Below are positions 35,624 to 44,974 of a stretch of DNA of 64,000 nucleotides, one piece after another. Both the position numbers and the translations under genes were made by a program. Source of the DNA: Palsa-504 sp963753195 (GTDB taxonomy: Bacteria > Actinomycetota > Actinomycetes > Streptosporangiales > Streptosporangiaceae). The notes beneath the pieces are model-generated. The model saw only the letters and a list, made by a program, of their open reading frames with translations. It did no database searches and had not been told where the DNA came from. The DNA is taken from contig CAVWBH010000009.1 of the NCBI GenBank assembly GCA_963753195.1, positions 1,302,001 to 1,366,000 of the forward strand, read 5' to 3'. Within the stretch, counting starts at the first letter, position 1. The number at the start of each line of letters is the position of its first letter.

Positions 35624-36445
35624 TCAGGTCGGGGCACCTCCGGTCAGCCTCTCGGTCAGGACCTCCACCTGACGGCGGAGGGCTGACACCTCGGCGGCCA
35701 GGGCGGCAAGCGCGGCGTCGTGGGACGTGGCCGCGGTGCTCGCTGGCTGGCCGGCTGGTGACCCGGCCGCCGTGTCGCCCTCATCCAGCCGGAAAAAGCT
35801 GGCCAGGGAGCCCGCGAGCAACCCCAGGACGGCGATCCCGGTGATCATGATGGCGACGGCCGCAAAACGCCCGGTCGGGGTCTTGGGAACAATGTCGCCG
35901 TAGCCGACGGTGGTCAGGGTGACGAAGCCCCACCACAGCGCGTCGCCGACCGTGGCGAACTCCTTGTTGGCGGGGTGCTCGGCGTAGTAAGCGACCAGGG
36001 AACTGGTCACCAGGACCCCGGCGGCCACGGCGGCGATCCGGCCCAGCCGGTCGAACAGCTGACGCGACCCTTTGGTGGCCATCGCCAGGCGGGCCAGCCG
36101 GGCCAGGCGGAGCAGCACCACGAACCCCCCTGCCCGGGTGCCGGGGAGCAGGAACCACGGGGCGGTGGCGATCACCACGAACAGGTCAAAGCGGCCGACG
36201 CCGGTACGCCGGTAGTGCTCGAGATGGCGAACGTGCACGACGTAGTCGACCACGAACACCAGCCAGGTGGTGATGCCGATCACGGCACCCACCCAGCCAT
36301 GGGACTCCGGGGCAACGATGAGCGGCAAGATGGCCGACACGATGATCGGCAGGCGCATCGCGGCCTCGAAGCGCTTGAGGAAGGCGGCGTCGCGTTCGGA
36401 GCGGGGCCGACCCGCCCCATGCTCTATTTCAGCGGTGACAGTCAC
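35624..36445 (-). CDS. voltage-gated-type potassium channel
   Basis: This 273-residue protein has six likely membrane helices: the first four (including the basic S4-like LLRLARLARLAMATKG) and a pore module VGDALWWGFVTLTTVGYGDI with the canonical TVGYGD selectivity filter, then a final helix GRFAAVAIMITGIAVLGLLA. The C-terminal 60 residues form a coiled-coil-like helix (AALAALAAEVSALRRQVEVL) that would tetramerise the channel. It mediates potassium flux across the cytoplasmic membrane. It has a GTG start. It is divergent from the MBL hydrolase gene, with a 137-bp shared upstream region. Confidence 0.9.
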   Translation of the reverse strand: MTVTAEIEHGAGRPRSERDAAFLKRFEAAMRLPIIVSAILPLIVAPESHGWVGAVIGITTWLVFVVDYVVHVRHLEHYRRTGVGRFDLFVVIATAPWFLLPGTRAGGFVVLLRLARLARLAMATKGSRQLFDRLGRIAAVAAGVLVTSSLVAYYAEHPANKEFATVGDALWWGFVTLTTVGYGDIVPKTPTGRFAAVAIMITGIAVLGLLAGSLASFFRLDEGDTAAGSPAGQPASTAATSHDAALAALAAEVSALRRQVEVLTERLTGGAPT

Positions 36446-36582
36446 GGTCCCGATCGTGCCAGAGCGGCCAGGGCCCAGTTGCCCGGCTCAGCGCCCTGCG
36501 CGACGACGTCGATGCACGGCTAGCCAGCCGGATCATCTACTGTGCCGACAAGCGGTTGCAAACCACAAGCGGAAGGAGCCCA

Positions 36583-37413
36583 GTGCTGAGGCAGGTCGCG
36601 GAGGGTGTGCTGATTCACGAGAGCGAGTTCTGCCAGAGCAACGCCGTCGTCGTGCAAGGCCGGGCCGGCGTGCTGCTCATCGACCCCGGGGTGCTCGGCC
36701 CCGAAATGGCCGCCGTCGCGAGCGACCTTCGGGAGCTGGGCCAGCCCGTGGTGGCCGGGTTTTCTACGCATCCGCACTGGGATCACCTGCTCTGGCACGC
36801 CCGGCTCGGCGCGGCGCCCCGTTACGGCACGGCCCGCTGCGCGGCCACTGCCCGAGTTCAGCTGTCGGACCCGCGTGCGAAGGCCCGCATCGCCGAGCGG
36901 CTGATACCGCCGGACATCGCCGATCAGGTACCGCTGGACCTGCTCGGACTCATTACCGGCCTGCCCGCCGAGACGGCGCGGATTCCTTGGGACGGCCCTC
37001 AAGTCCGGATTTTCGAGCATCAGGCGCACGCCCCGGGCCATGCGGCGCTGCTGATCGAGGAACGCGGGGTTCTCGTCGTCGGCGACATGCTCTCTGACGT
37101 CCTGATTCCGATGCTCGACCTGAACGACACCACCGACCCGGTCGAGGACTACCTCGCCGCGCTGGGGATGCTCGAGAGCGTGGCGGGCGACGTCGGTGTC
37201 CTCGTCCCGGGTCACGGGTCCATCGGCGGAGCTGATCAGGTCCGCGCACGGATCGACCAGGATCGCGCGTACGTGCACGCCCTGCGTGACGACCAGGTTC
37301 CCAGCGACCCGCGGGTCGGCCCGTCGGCCACCTACGATTGGGTGCCTGGCGTGCATGAACGGCAACTGCAGAACCTGGCCCGAAGAACAGAGCGCGACGG
37401 GACGCCCGGATAG
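36583..37413 (+). CDS. metallo-beta-lactamase-fold hydrolase
   Basis: This MBL-fold protein of about 276 residues has AVVVQGRAGVLLIDPGV, the zinc motif STHPHWDHLLWH (HxHxDH), HAPGHAALLI with a further His, VVGDMLSDVLIP with the bridging Asp, and LVPGHGSIGG with the final His. All expected metal ligands are present. The substrate may be a thioester or lactone, but no subfamily is clear. The GTG at 36583 follows GGAAGGAG closely; a TTG at 36556 is open but lacks a site. Confidence 0.85.
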   Translation: MLRQVAEGVLIHESEFCQSNAVVVQGRAGVLLIDPGVLGPEMAAVASDLRELGQPVVAGFSTHPHWDHLLWHARLGAAPRYGTARCAATARVQLSDPRAKARIAERLIPPDIADQVPLDLLGLITGLPAETARIPWDGPQVRIFEHQAHAPGHAALLIEERGVLVVGDMLSDVLIPMLDLNDTTDPVEDYLAALGMLESVAGDVGVLVPGHGSIGGADQVRARIDQDRAYVHALRDDQVPSDPRVGPSATYDWVPGVHERQLQNLARRTERDGTPG

Positions 37414-37711
37414 AGATCCGCGGCCCTCCCGGCCGGAACACCCCCCTTCGACCAGGAAGGAAACACCCAGGGCCCGTGGAACCCGCCCTCCCGGCGCGAC
37501 AAATGTCCGGTTATGCTCCAGACAGCCGGGCCAGCTGCCACTCAGCGCGGTGCCGGAGTCGTGCTGGACCGTACGGAAGACGCTCGCGAAGCCTGGGTGA
37601 GGATCGATATGGGCGCTGGAAACAGAGCTGTCCTAGTAGAGCGGGCCGGGCGGCCGAACTGTGGCGCGGACTGGCCCGCTGCGGAGCGAGCCACGACGTT
37701 GGAGCGGCTGC

Positions 37712-40210
37712 ATGTCTCCGCGTGACCCCGCAGACTCAGGCGGTTTCCTGTCCGGATACCGGGTCCTGGATCTGACGGACGAGCGCGGGATAATCGCCGG
37801 CCGCATGCTCGCGGACCTGGGCGCGGACGTGGTCCAGGCCGAGCCAGCGGCCGGGTCCACCGCCCGCCGGTGCCCGCCGCTTGAAGCTGACGGCCGGTCG
37901 CTGTATTTCGACGCTTACGCCGCGAATAAGCGGGGGATCGTAGCTGACCCTGACGAACCGGATGGGCAGCGGCTCATCCGCGAGCTCGCCGCGGCGGCCG
38001 ACATCCTGATCGAGTCTGCGGACCCGGGCGTGATGGCGGCCCGCGGCCTGGACTGGCCCGACCTGGAGAAGGTCAACCCAGGGCTGATTTACGTGTCGGT
38101 AACCCCGTTCGGGCGGACAGGCCCAAAGGCCGGCTACGCCGAATCTGACCTGACGGTCTGGGCGGCAGGCGGCCCGCTCGACCTGAACCGCGACGGCACC
38201 CAGCCGCCGGTGCGGATCTCACTGCCGCAGACATATCTGCATGCCGGCGCCGACGCGGCCGCGGGCGCATTGTTCGCGCTGCAGGCCCGGCACCGGATCG
38301 GCCGGGGCCAGCACGTCGACGTGTCGGCCCAGGCGAGCCTCGGGATGGCCACGCTGGCCCGGGTGCTGGCGTATGCCGTCGGTGACAAACCTGGCCCAGA
38401 GCAACCGTCCCGTCAGCCCGAACCTCCGTTTCCCAGCAAATGGCCGTGCCAGGACGGAACCGTTGAGTGCCTTCTCGGGCTGGGCCCGGCGACCGGCGGG
38501 TTCACCAACGCCTTCATGCGCTGGATGGTCGACGAAGGAGCCGCCGCGCCCGAGCTTCTTGACCTCGACTGGCGCACGATGCCCAGCCGGGTCGAAGATG
38601 GCTCGTTCACCAGCGAAGACCTGGCCGCCGTACGGGAGGTCGTTCGTGCCTTCCTCGCGGCGAAGACCAAACACGAGCTGCTGCGGGCCGCGGTAGATCG
38701 CAAGCTGCTATGCGTCCCGATCTACGACACCGCCGATGTCGCCTCCAGCGAGCAGCTCGCTGCGCGTGATTTCTGGGTGGAGGTCGGCGACGGCAACCGC
38801 CGAATCCGGCTGCCTGGGCCGTGCGCAAAGGTCACGGCCGAAGCGTTCGCGATCCGGCGCCCGGCTCCGCGGCTCGGCGAACACACCGCGGAGGTTACCG
38901 CCGAATGGCGGGCCGGGCCGGGCAGCGCGGTGACCGGGGAGAGGCCCGTGGGCTCGGTGGCCCCGGCCGCGGAGGCGCTGAATGACGCTGCGCTGCCGCT
39001 TACGGGACTGAAGGTTCTCGACCTTTCCTGGGTCGTGGCCGGGCCGGTCATCGGCCGTGCGCTAGCAGACTTCGGTGCGACGGTGGTCCGCGTCGAGTCA
39101 GCTACCCGGGTGGAGACCGCACGGCACGTGCCGCCCTTCTACGGCGGCGTGCCAGACCCGAGAAACGCCGCCCTGTACGTCACCTGGAACTGCGGCAAGC
39201 TCGGCGTCACGGCCGACCTCAGCACCGAACGCGGACGAGAAGTGGTCCGGCGTCTGGCCGACTGGAGCGACGTAGTGCTCGAGTCGTTCTCACCCGGCCA
39301 GATGCAACGCTGGGGACTGGATTACGCGAGCTTGTCCGCGGACCACCCTGACCTGATCATGCTCAGCACCGCGCTGATGGGCCAGACCGGCCCGGACGCC
39401 CGGCTGGCCGGCTACGGCAACATCGGTGCCGCGCTCAGCGGCTTCCAGAACATCGCCGGCTGGCCGGACCGGCCCCCGCTCGGGCCGTACGGCGCTTACA
39501 CCGACTACCTGGGCCCCCGGTTCTCGCTCACGACGCTGCTGGCCGCGCTGGACCACCGTCAGCGCACCGGCGACGGTTGCTACATCGACGTGTCGCAAGT
39601 GGAGGCCGGGGTCTTCATGCAGTCGCCCGAGATGGCCGACTACACGCGGAACGGCGCCGTGGTCCACCGGATCGGCAACGCCGACCACCTCTTCGCCCCG
39701 CACGGCGTCTACCGGTGCCGGACGGAGGACGACGGCACCGAGCGGTTCGTCGCGATCGCGGTGCGCACCGACGAGCAATGGCGAGAGCTGACCACGCTGA
39801 TGGGACGAGCCGACCTCGCCGCCGACTCCCGGCTCGCCGTCACGGCTGGGCGGCACGCCCAGGCCGCCGACCTCGACTTGGCTCTGGAAGCCTGGACCAC
39901 CGGGCAGAGAGCGGAAGACGTCGAACGGCGCCTCCAGGACCGCGGCATCCCCGCCCACATCTCAGCGTCGAGCCGGGACTTCTGCACCGACCCGCAACTG
40001 GCCCACCGCGGTCACCTGGTCCAGTTGCCCGACCTGCGGCACGGCACGGCCACCGTAGAGGGCCCCCGCTACCTGCTATCTGTCACACCCGGCCAGGTGA
40101 GGCGCACCGCGCCAGACTACGGCCAGGACAACGAATTCGTCCTGACCGAGTTCCTGGGCTACACCCCCGACGAAGTCCGCACTCTGGCGGCTGACGGGGT
40201 ACTGCGGTGA
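37712..40210 (+). CDS. tandem-domain CaiB/BaiF (class III) CoA transferase
   Basis: This protein of about 832 residues carries two full CoA-transferase family III domains: residues about 15-400 (GYRVLDLTDERGIIAGRMLA onward) and about 430-830 (LTGLKVLDLSWVVAGPVIGR onward). By alignment with formyl-CoA transferase, the catalytic Asp is kept in domain 2 (YTDYLGP, about Asp598) but is Tyr in domain 1 (PQTYLHAG, about Tyr175). Only one half is therefore likely to be catalytic. Such enzymes move CoA between carboxylic acids in catabolism. The ATG at 37712 has GGAG upstream. It precedes a Baeyer-Villiger monooxygenase by 46 bp on the same strand. Confidence 0.88.
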   Translation: MSPRDPADSGGFLSGYRVLDLTDERGIIAGRMLADLGADVVQAEPAAGSTARRCPPLEADGRSLYFDAYAANKRGIVADPDEPDGQRLIRELAAAADILIESADPGVMAARGLDWPDLEKVNPGLIYVSVTPFGRTGPKAGYAESDLTVWAAGGPLDLNRDGTQPPVRISLPQTYLHAGADAAAGALFALQARHRIGRGQHVDVSAQASLGMATLARVLAYAVGDKPGPEQPSRQPEPPFPSKWPCQDGTVECLLGLGPATGGFTNAFMRWMVDEGAAAPELLDLDWRTMPSRVEDGSFTSEDLAAVREVVRAFLAAKTKHELLRAAVDRKLLCVPIYDTADVASSEQLAARDFWVEVGDGNRRIRLPGPCAKVTAEAFAIRRPAPRLGEHTAEVTAEWRAGPGSAVTGERPVGSVAPAAEALNDAALPLTGLKVLDLSWVVAGPVIGRALADFGATVVRVESATRVETARHVPPFYGGVPDPRNAALYVTWNCGKLGVTADLSTERGREVVRRLADWSDVVLESFSPGQMQRWGLDYASLSADHPDLIMLSTALMGQTGPDARLAGYGNIGAALSGFQNIAGWPDRPPLGPYGAYTDYLGPRFSLTTLLAALDHRQRTGDGCYIDVSQVEAGVFMQSPEMADYTRNGAVVHRIGNADHLFAPHGVYRCRTEDDGTERFVAIAVRTDEQWRELTTLMGRADLAADSRLAVTAGRHAQAADLDLALEAWTTGQRAEDVERRLQDRGIPAHISASSRDFCTDPQLAHRGHLVQLPDLRHGTATVEGPRYLLSVTPGQVRRTAPDYGQDNEFVLTEFLGYTPDEVRTLAADGVLR

Positions 40211-40229
40211 GCGCGCGGGCGCCAACGGG

Positions 40230-40256
40230 TTGACAACCGCGAACCGAAAATAAGAA
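40230..40256 (+). promoter_or_regulatory. possible promoter in front of monooxygenase
   Basis: A consensus TTGACA (40230-40235) is followed after 15-17 bases by AT-rich AAAATAAGAA, in an otherwise GC-rich gap. A transcript from here would have almost no leader before the ATG at 40257. It suggests the monooxygenase has its own promoter besides read-through from the CoA transferase. Confidence 0.35.
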
Positions 40257-41945
40257 ATGGTAAGTATGTCTTCGCTGGAAATGACCGAGGCTAACGGGAA
40301 CGAATCGGCGAGCTCAGTCCCTGACGTGTGCGACACGGTCGTGGTGGGGGCCGGATTCGCTGGCATGTACATGCTTCACCGGCTGCGCGAGCTCGGCTTG
40401 TCGACGGTGGTGTTCGAGCAGGCGCCGGACGTCGGCGGGACCTGGTACTGGAACGCATACCCGGGCGCCCGCTGTGACGCGGAAAGCCTGCTGTACAACT
40501 ACTCGTTCGATCCCGGGCTGAGGCAGGACTGGCAGTACCAGTGGCCGGAGCGGTATTCGCGCCAGCCCGCCATCCTCGGGTACGCCCGGCATGTCGCCGA
40601 TCGCTACGACCTCCGCCGCGACATCCACTTCAGCGCCCAGGTCACCGCGGCGGTCTGGGACGAGGACGCCCGGCAATGGGTGGTCACGACCGACAAGGCA
40701 CATCGCGTCCGCTGCCGCTTCCTGATCTCCGCCGTCGGCTGCCTGTCTGATGCCCAAGTACCGGATCTGCCCGGGCTCGATACGTTCCGCGGAGACTGGT
40801 ACCACACGGGCCGCTGGCCGCGCCACGACGTCGATTTCACCGGTAAGCAGGTCATCCAGATCGGGACCGGCTCGTCCGGCGTTCAGGCCGCACCCGTGAT
40901 CGCCGAAACCGCCGGACACCTCACCGTGCTGCAGCGGACGCCGCAATACAGCATTCCCGCCTGGAACGCGCCGCTGACACCCGAGCTCGTGGCCACCTCA
41001 CTCGAGCGCATCAAGGAGCGGACGGCGAAGCTAGCCAATCGCCCAACGGTGCGCAGGCTGTGGGAGATCTTCGGGACCAAGAGCACCTTCGACGACAGCC
41101 CAGAGCAGCGCGAAGCCTACTTCGAGCAGCTCTGGCAGATGGGCGGTCCTCTTTTCCCCTTCGGATACCTGGACACCATGACGGACCCGGCCGCTAACGA
41201 AGAGGCGGCCGAATTCGTCCGCCGCAAAATACGCGCGACAGTAAAGGATCCGATCACGGCCGGGAAGCTCATGCCGTCCTACCCGATCGGCGCGAAGCGG
41301 CAGATTATCGACTCCGGGTACTACGAGATGTACAACCGGCCCAACGTGACGCTGGAGGACATCCGTTCAGACCCCATCCAGCGCGTTACGCCAGAAGGCA
41401 TCATGCTCTCCAGCGGCAAGCTCATCCAGGCGGACGTTATCGTCTTCGCCACCGGCTTCGACGCAATGACCGGGCCTGTCTTCCGGCTCAACATCGAAGG
41501 CACCGGGGGCCGGCGGCTCCGGGAAACCTGGCAGGCCGGGCCCCGGACTTACCTCGGGATCGCCTCGCACGGCTTCCCTAACCTGTTCATGCTCACCGGA
41601 CCGGGCAGCCCATCGGTCCTCAGCAATGTCATCGTCTCCGCTGAGCAGCACGTTAACTGGCTGACGCAGCTGCTGGGATACCTCCACGAGCAGGAAATTG
41701 ACCGCATCGAGGCCGACCTCGATGCGCAAACCCGCTGGACCCAGTACTGCACCGACATGGCCAACGAGTCCCTTTACCCGCAGGCGGACTCGTGGTACAT
41801 GGGCGCCAACATTCCCGGCAAGCCACGCGTTTTCATGCCCTACGTCGGAGGAAACGCGCTTTATCAGACCGAGATCGACGAGGTAGCAGAGAAGGGATAC
41901 ACCGGCTTCCAGCTCTTCAGCAGCCAGACCTCACTCGTCCGGTAG
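40257..41945 (+). CDS. Baeyer-Villiger flavin monooxygenase
   Basis: This 562-residue protein has a first dinucleotide fold VVVGAGFAGMYMLHRL (GAGFAG at 31-36), the Baeyer-Villiger fingerprint FxGxxxHxxxWP seen as FRGDWYHTGRWP (about 177-188), and a second Rossmann motif IGTGSSGVQAAP. DVGGTWYWNAYPGARCD is also typical. Type I enzymes of this kind use FAD and NADPH to insert oxygen into ketones, giving esters or lactones, for example in cyclic ketone or steroid breakdown. With the CoA transferase before it and a NIPSNAP gene convergent after it, it fits a catabolic block. The ATG at 40266 is an alternative start. Confidence 0.93.
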   Translation: MVSMSSLEMTEANGNESASSVPDVCDTVVVGAGFAGMYMLHRLRELGLSTVVFEQAPDVGGTWYWNAYPGARCDAESLLYNYSFDPGLRQDWQYQWPERYSRQPAILGYARHVADRYDLRRDIHFSAQVTAAVWDEDARQWVVTTDKAHRVRCRFLISAVGCLSDAQVPDLPGLDTFRGDWYHTGRWPRHDVDFTGKQVIQIGTGSSGVQAAPVIAETAGHLTVLQRTPQYSIPAWNAPLTPELVATSLERIKERTAKLANRPTVRRLWEIFGTKSTFDDSPEQREAYFEQLWQMGGPLFPFGYLDTMTDPAANEEAAEFVRRKIRATVKDPITAGKLMPSYPIGAKRQIIDSGYYEMYNRPNVTLEDIRSDPIQRVTPEGIMLSSGKLIQADVIVFATGFDAMTGPVFRLNIEGTGGRRLRETWQAGPRTYLGIASHGFPNLFMLTGPGSPSVLSNVIVSAEQHVNWLTQLLGYLHEQEIDRIEADLDAQTRWTQYCTDMANESLYPQADSWYMGANIPGKPRVFMPYVGGNALYQTEIDEVAEKGYTGFQLFSSQTSLVR

Positions 41946-42022
41946 GCCGGCGCGCGCGACGAGCCCCACGGCACTGTTGGGGGTGGATGGTCACCTCGAG
42001 CAGAGCATGGGGACTCAGACGA

Positions 42023-42367
42023 TCACGACATGGGCGAATACGAGGTCGGATCGAGAAGGACTGACTCGAGGGAGATGAGGAGTGGGCCATCCGCCTCGCT
42101 TTCCGACCGGGCCTTGATCCAGTCGGGGTCAGTGCGGAATGTCTCCCAGGACTGCTCTCGCGCTTCGCTGTCCGGGAATGCGAGGAGGTACACCAGGTCA
42201 TTGCCCGGCTGCCCGTTCCCGTCGCGGGCGACCCAGAATCCCACCACGGTCAGGCCGTGCTTGGCAAAGAGGCTCAGCGTATGGTGGGCGAACCGTGCTT
42301 GGAGAGCATCCAGCTTCCCGGGCGCGGCGTGATAAGTGCGAAGCTCGAACAGTCGATTAGCGGCCAC
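42023..42367 (-). CDS. NIPSNAP-family protein
   Basis: This 114-residue protein has one ferredoxin-like alpha/beta domain with the NIPSNAP pattern: FELRTYHAAPGKLDALQARF at the start, LFAKHGLTVVGFWVA, VYLLAFPDSEAREQSWETFR and TDPDWIKARSESEADG. Bacterial NIPSNAP proteins often accompany ketone or aromatic catabolism genes and may act as small monooxygenases or binding proteins. It starts at a GTG and is convergent with the Baeyer-Villiger enzyme. Confidence 0.88.
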   Translation of the reverse strand: MAANRLFELRTYHAAPGKLDALQARFAHHTLSLFAKHGLTVVGFWVARDGNGQPGNDLVYLLAFPDSEAREQSWETFRTDPDWIKARSESEADGPLLISLESVLLDPTSYSPMS

Positions 42368-42818
42368 GCTTCATCCTGTAGCCAAAACCGGGCGCTGACA
42401 AGTTCGGGCGCGGGCTGCACGGCGGCACTGGTGCGCAAGGCAGGGGAACGACCGTGGCGAACTCGAACTGGTCGACGAGGACACCGGCGAGGTCATCGAC
42501 GTCATCCCCCGCTCCGAGCGCCGTCGTCTCCGACAGTCAAGATGGGCGGTACCTCCACGACGCAGTCCCGCCGCTTGAGAGCACCGCTTGCGGGTGAGGC
42601 CTGCGTGAAGTGGCGCCCGTCGGGAGCGACAACCGCGGCTTGACCGATCACGACTGATCAGGTGGTTCTGGCGGCAGGCGGGCATTGTCGTCGCGGTGAC
42701 TGTGACCTAGCCGATCTATAATAGAAAAGCGTCATCCTGCTCGCGAGTGCACGGTTACGTGCTTATCTGCCCTGGACCTCGGCGGTTCTTATCCGGCCCT
42801 CCGCGAACCGAGGTTGGC
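42368..42818. other. gap before sigma factor with TATAAT element
   Basis: No complete gene is seen. A short open stretch reads GELELVDEDTGEVIDVIPRS (about 42455-42515) and looks coding-like, but has no start or recognisable family, so it may be a remnant. A perfect TATAAT at 42717-42722 lies about 95 bases before the sigma-factor start and is a likely -10 element; no good -35 was found. Confidence 0.45.
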
Positions 42819-43829
42819 ATGGTAGCAATTTCTTCAGGAACAGCACCTGCCGCGGAATCCGTGCCGGGTTCGATCTCCCCGTCGGCCCGGATGCTAAAGA
42901 TGGCGCTGGCCGGGCTGGATGACCAGGCGCTGCTAGACATCGTCCGGTTGTCGCCGCGAGCCAGCGAGCGGCGAGCGGCGGCGTGCGAGCTGCTGGTCAG
43001 CCGCTACCAGGGCCTGGTCCGGTCCTGCGTGCGACGGTACCTGAGCAGCCCCGAGTCGGCGGAGGACCTGATGCAGGTGGGGTATGTCGGCCTGCTGAAG
43101 GCGATCAACAATTTCGATCCGGCCGCCGGCTGCAGCCTGGCCACGTACGCGCGGCCGTGCATCAGCGGCGAGATCAAGCGGCATTTCCGGCACAAGCGCT
43201 GGCAGGTCCGTGTCAAGCGCCCGGTGCAGGAGCTGGTCCTGGAAGTCCGTGAGGCGACCTGGCGGCTGGCCCAGGAGCTAGGCCGTACGCCGGCCGAATC
43301 CGACATAGCCCGGCACCTGGGAGTGAACGGGGATGACCTGCAGCAGGCCCGGCGGGCGGAGTTGGCCTTCTGGCCGTACCCGCTCGACGCGCCGCTGGCT
43401 GGCGAGCCCGGCATGATCATCCTGGCTGACGTCCTCGGTGAGGAGGATCCGCGGCTGGAGCACATGCTCGGCGTGCAGGCTGTCGCCGCGCACTGGGGCG
43501 AGCTGCCCGCGCGTGAGCAGGAGATTCTGCTGATGGACTTCGGCGGCGACATGACTCAGTTGCAGATCGGCCAGCGACTCCGCATCTCCCAGATGCACGT
43601 TTCCCGGCTGCGCGCCCATGCGCTGGGCTACCTGCGCTCGCGCCTGCTCGACCTGCACGAGCATCCCGTCGCCGACGGCGGCCCGGCACCCAAGCCGCCC
43701 AAGGAGCATGAATCCGCGAAGACGATTTCGGCCGGGCGGCTGAGCAGAGCACATCGTGAAGCCGACGCTGAGCCAGCAGGCGATGGGATAGGGGTCTGGG
43801 GCTCCGGCTACCGTGATGTGAGCCGGTAG
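42819..43829 (+). CDS. SigB/SigF-type RNA polymerase sigma factor
   Basis: This protein of about 336 residues contains sigma regions 2 (SRYQGLVRSCVRRYLSSPE, DLMQVGYVGLLKAINNFDP), 3 (QELVLEVREATWRLAQELGR, ESDIARHLGVNGDD) and 4 (LPAREQEILLMDFGGDMTQL, QRLRISQMHVSRLRAHALGY), the arrangement of group 3 stress or sporulation sigma factors. The ATG at 42819 follows CGAGG; an upstream ATG at 42747 would add 24 residues. No anti-sigma (RsbW-type) gene is adjacent, unlike many sigB loci. Two small genes follow on the same strand. Confidence 0.88.
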   Translation: MVAISSGTAPAAESVPGSISPSARMLKMALAGLDDQALLDIVRLSPRASERRAAACELLVSRYQGLVRSCVRRYLSSPESAEDLMQVGYVGLLKAINNFDPAAGCSLATYARPCISGEIKRHFRHKRWQVRVKRPVQELVLEVREATWRLAQELGRTPAESDIARHLGVNGDDLQQARRAELAFWPYPLDAPLAGEPGMIILADVLGEEDPRLEHMLGVQAVAAHWGELPAREQEILLMDFGGDMTQLQIGQRLRISQMHVSRLRAHALGYLRSRLLDLHEHPVADGGPAPKPPKEHESAKTISAGRLSRAHREADAEPAGDGIGVWGSGYRDVSR

Positions 43830-43840
43830 GGGAGGGTGGG

Positions 43841-44203
43841 ATGCGGCGCGCTGACGGCGTCCCAGGGCGCAGCCACATATGGAAGCAAGACCATGCCCAT
43901 CAACCCGCCATCAGGGTCCAGGACGGGCATCATAGCGAGCAGAAAGTACTTACAAGGGCACATTGGGCAACTGGAGGCCCGGCGGACGGGCCAGGACATT
44001 ACCGGGAAGCCGAACGGCTCCTCGCCGGCGCGGCGACAGCGACCGACCACCTGTACGGAGAGCAGGACGCGATACCGACCCTGCTCGCCGCCATGGTGCA
44101 CGCCACCCTCGCGAACGCCGCAGCGACAGCAACAGGCTCGAGAGCCGAGTGGATGAAGGCCGAGGGCACCAGGGTCTCAGACAGCGCCCCGCCGCCGCCC
44201 TGA
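43841..44203 (+). CDS. small protein of unknown function downstream of sigma factor
   Basis: The C-terminal two-thirds reads GHYREAERLLAGAATATDHL and LLAAMVHATLANAAATA, an alpha-helical pattern seen in many small actinobacterial proteins of unknown role. The N-terminal 40 residues look atypical. GGGGAGGG lies about 5 bases before the ATG at 43841, 11 bases after the sigma-factor stop, so co-translation is plausible. If this start is wrong, the true protein is only the C-terminal helical part. Confidence 0.5.
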   Translation: MRRADGVPGRSHIWKQDHAHQPAIRVQDGHHSEQKVLTRAHWATGGPADGPGHYREAERLLAGAATATDHLYGEQDAIPTLLAAMVHATLANAAATATGSRAEWMKAEGTRVSDSAPPPP

Positions 44204-44338
44204 CCGGGCAGCCGGTTTCCGGATGCCGGGCGGGAACGACGGGTTATGGTCGTGGCGGCCGGTCGCCCCGGAGCATCCGGACGGGAAGCCGGACCTCTGT
44301 ATCGCCGGTCCCTCTCCTCGTGTGCTGAAATTGGGCCT

Positions 44339-44974
44339 ATGCGAGGGGTGGTGACGCTGTCGGCGTCCTATGGCGCGCGTGGCGACCAGGTAGGCCGGGC
44401 CCTGGCCGGGCGGCTGCAGCTCCCGTTCGTCGATCGTGCCATTCCTACCGCCGCTGCCGCCCGCCAGCTCGGCCTGCCCGAAGACGTGGGCGAGAGCCTC
44501 GACGAGCACGCTCCCAGCCGCTGGGAACGGATCGCGGCGGCGTTCGTCAACATGGTGTCGGCTGGGCCCGTCGAGGTGACCGCGGGTGTGCCCTTGACGC
44601 CCGAGGGATTCCGGTCAGCGAGTGAAGCCATGCTGCAGCGCGTGGCCGATACCACGGGAGCTGTGGTTCTGGGGCGGGCGGGAATGGTAGTGCTCGGCGG
44701 TCGGCCCGGCGTGCTGTGCGTGCGCCTGGACGGCCCGGTGGAGGCGCGGATTGCCCAGGTGGTGGCGCAAGGTGTCGACGAGGCGAGCGCCCGGCAGGGT
44801 CAGCGGGAAGTGGACAGCGCCCGGGAGGCCTACGCCCGGGTGTTTTTCAACGCCCGTCAGGACGACCCCCGGCTGTATCACCTGATTCTCGACAGTACTG
44901 TTCTGTCCGCGGAGGCCTGCATTGGCATTATCGTTCGGGCGGCACGGGACCGCTTCGGCGCTGCCGCACCCTAG
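44339..44974 (+). CDS. cytidylate-kinase-like P-loop protein
   Basis: This 211-residue protein begins VVTLSASYGARGDQVGRALAGRL, an altered P-loop (YGARGDQVG) like that of the cytidylate-kinase-like family. It continues with LPFVDRAIP, TTGAVVLGRAGMVVLGGRPG, VLCVRLDGPVEARIAQVV and REVDSAREAYARVFFNARQD (LID-like). Members of this family are poorly characterised and their substrate is unknown. The ATG at 44339 matches the start of homology. It follows the sigma factor and a small gene on the same strand. Confidence 0.75.
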   Translation: MRGVVTLSASYGARGDQVGRALAGRLQLPFVDRAIPTAAAARQLGLPEDVGESLDEHAPSRWERIAAAFVNMVSAGPVEVTAGVPLTPEGFRSASEAMLQRVADTTGAVVLGRAGMVVLGGRPGVLCVRLDGPVEARIAQVVAQGVDEASARQGQREVDSAREAYARVFFNARQDDPRLYHLILDSTVLSAEACIGIIVRAARDRFGAAAP

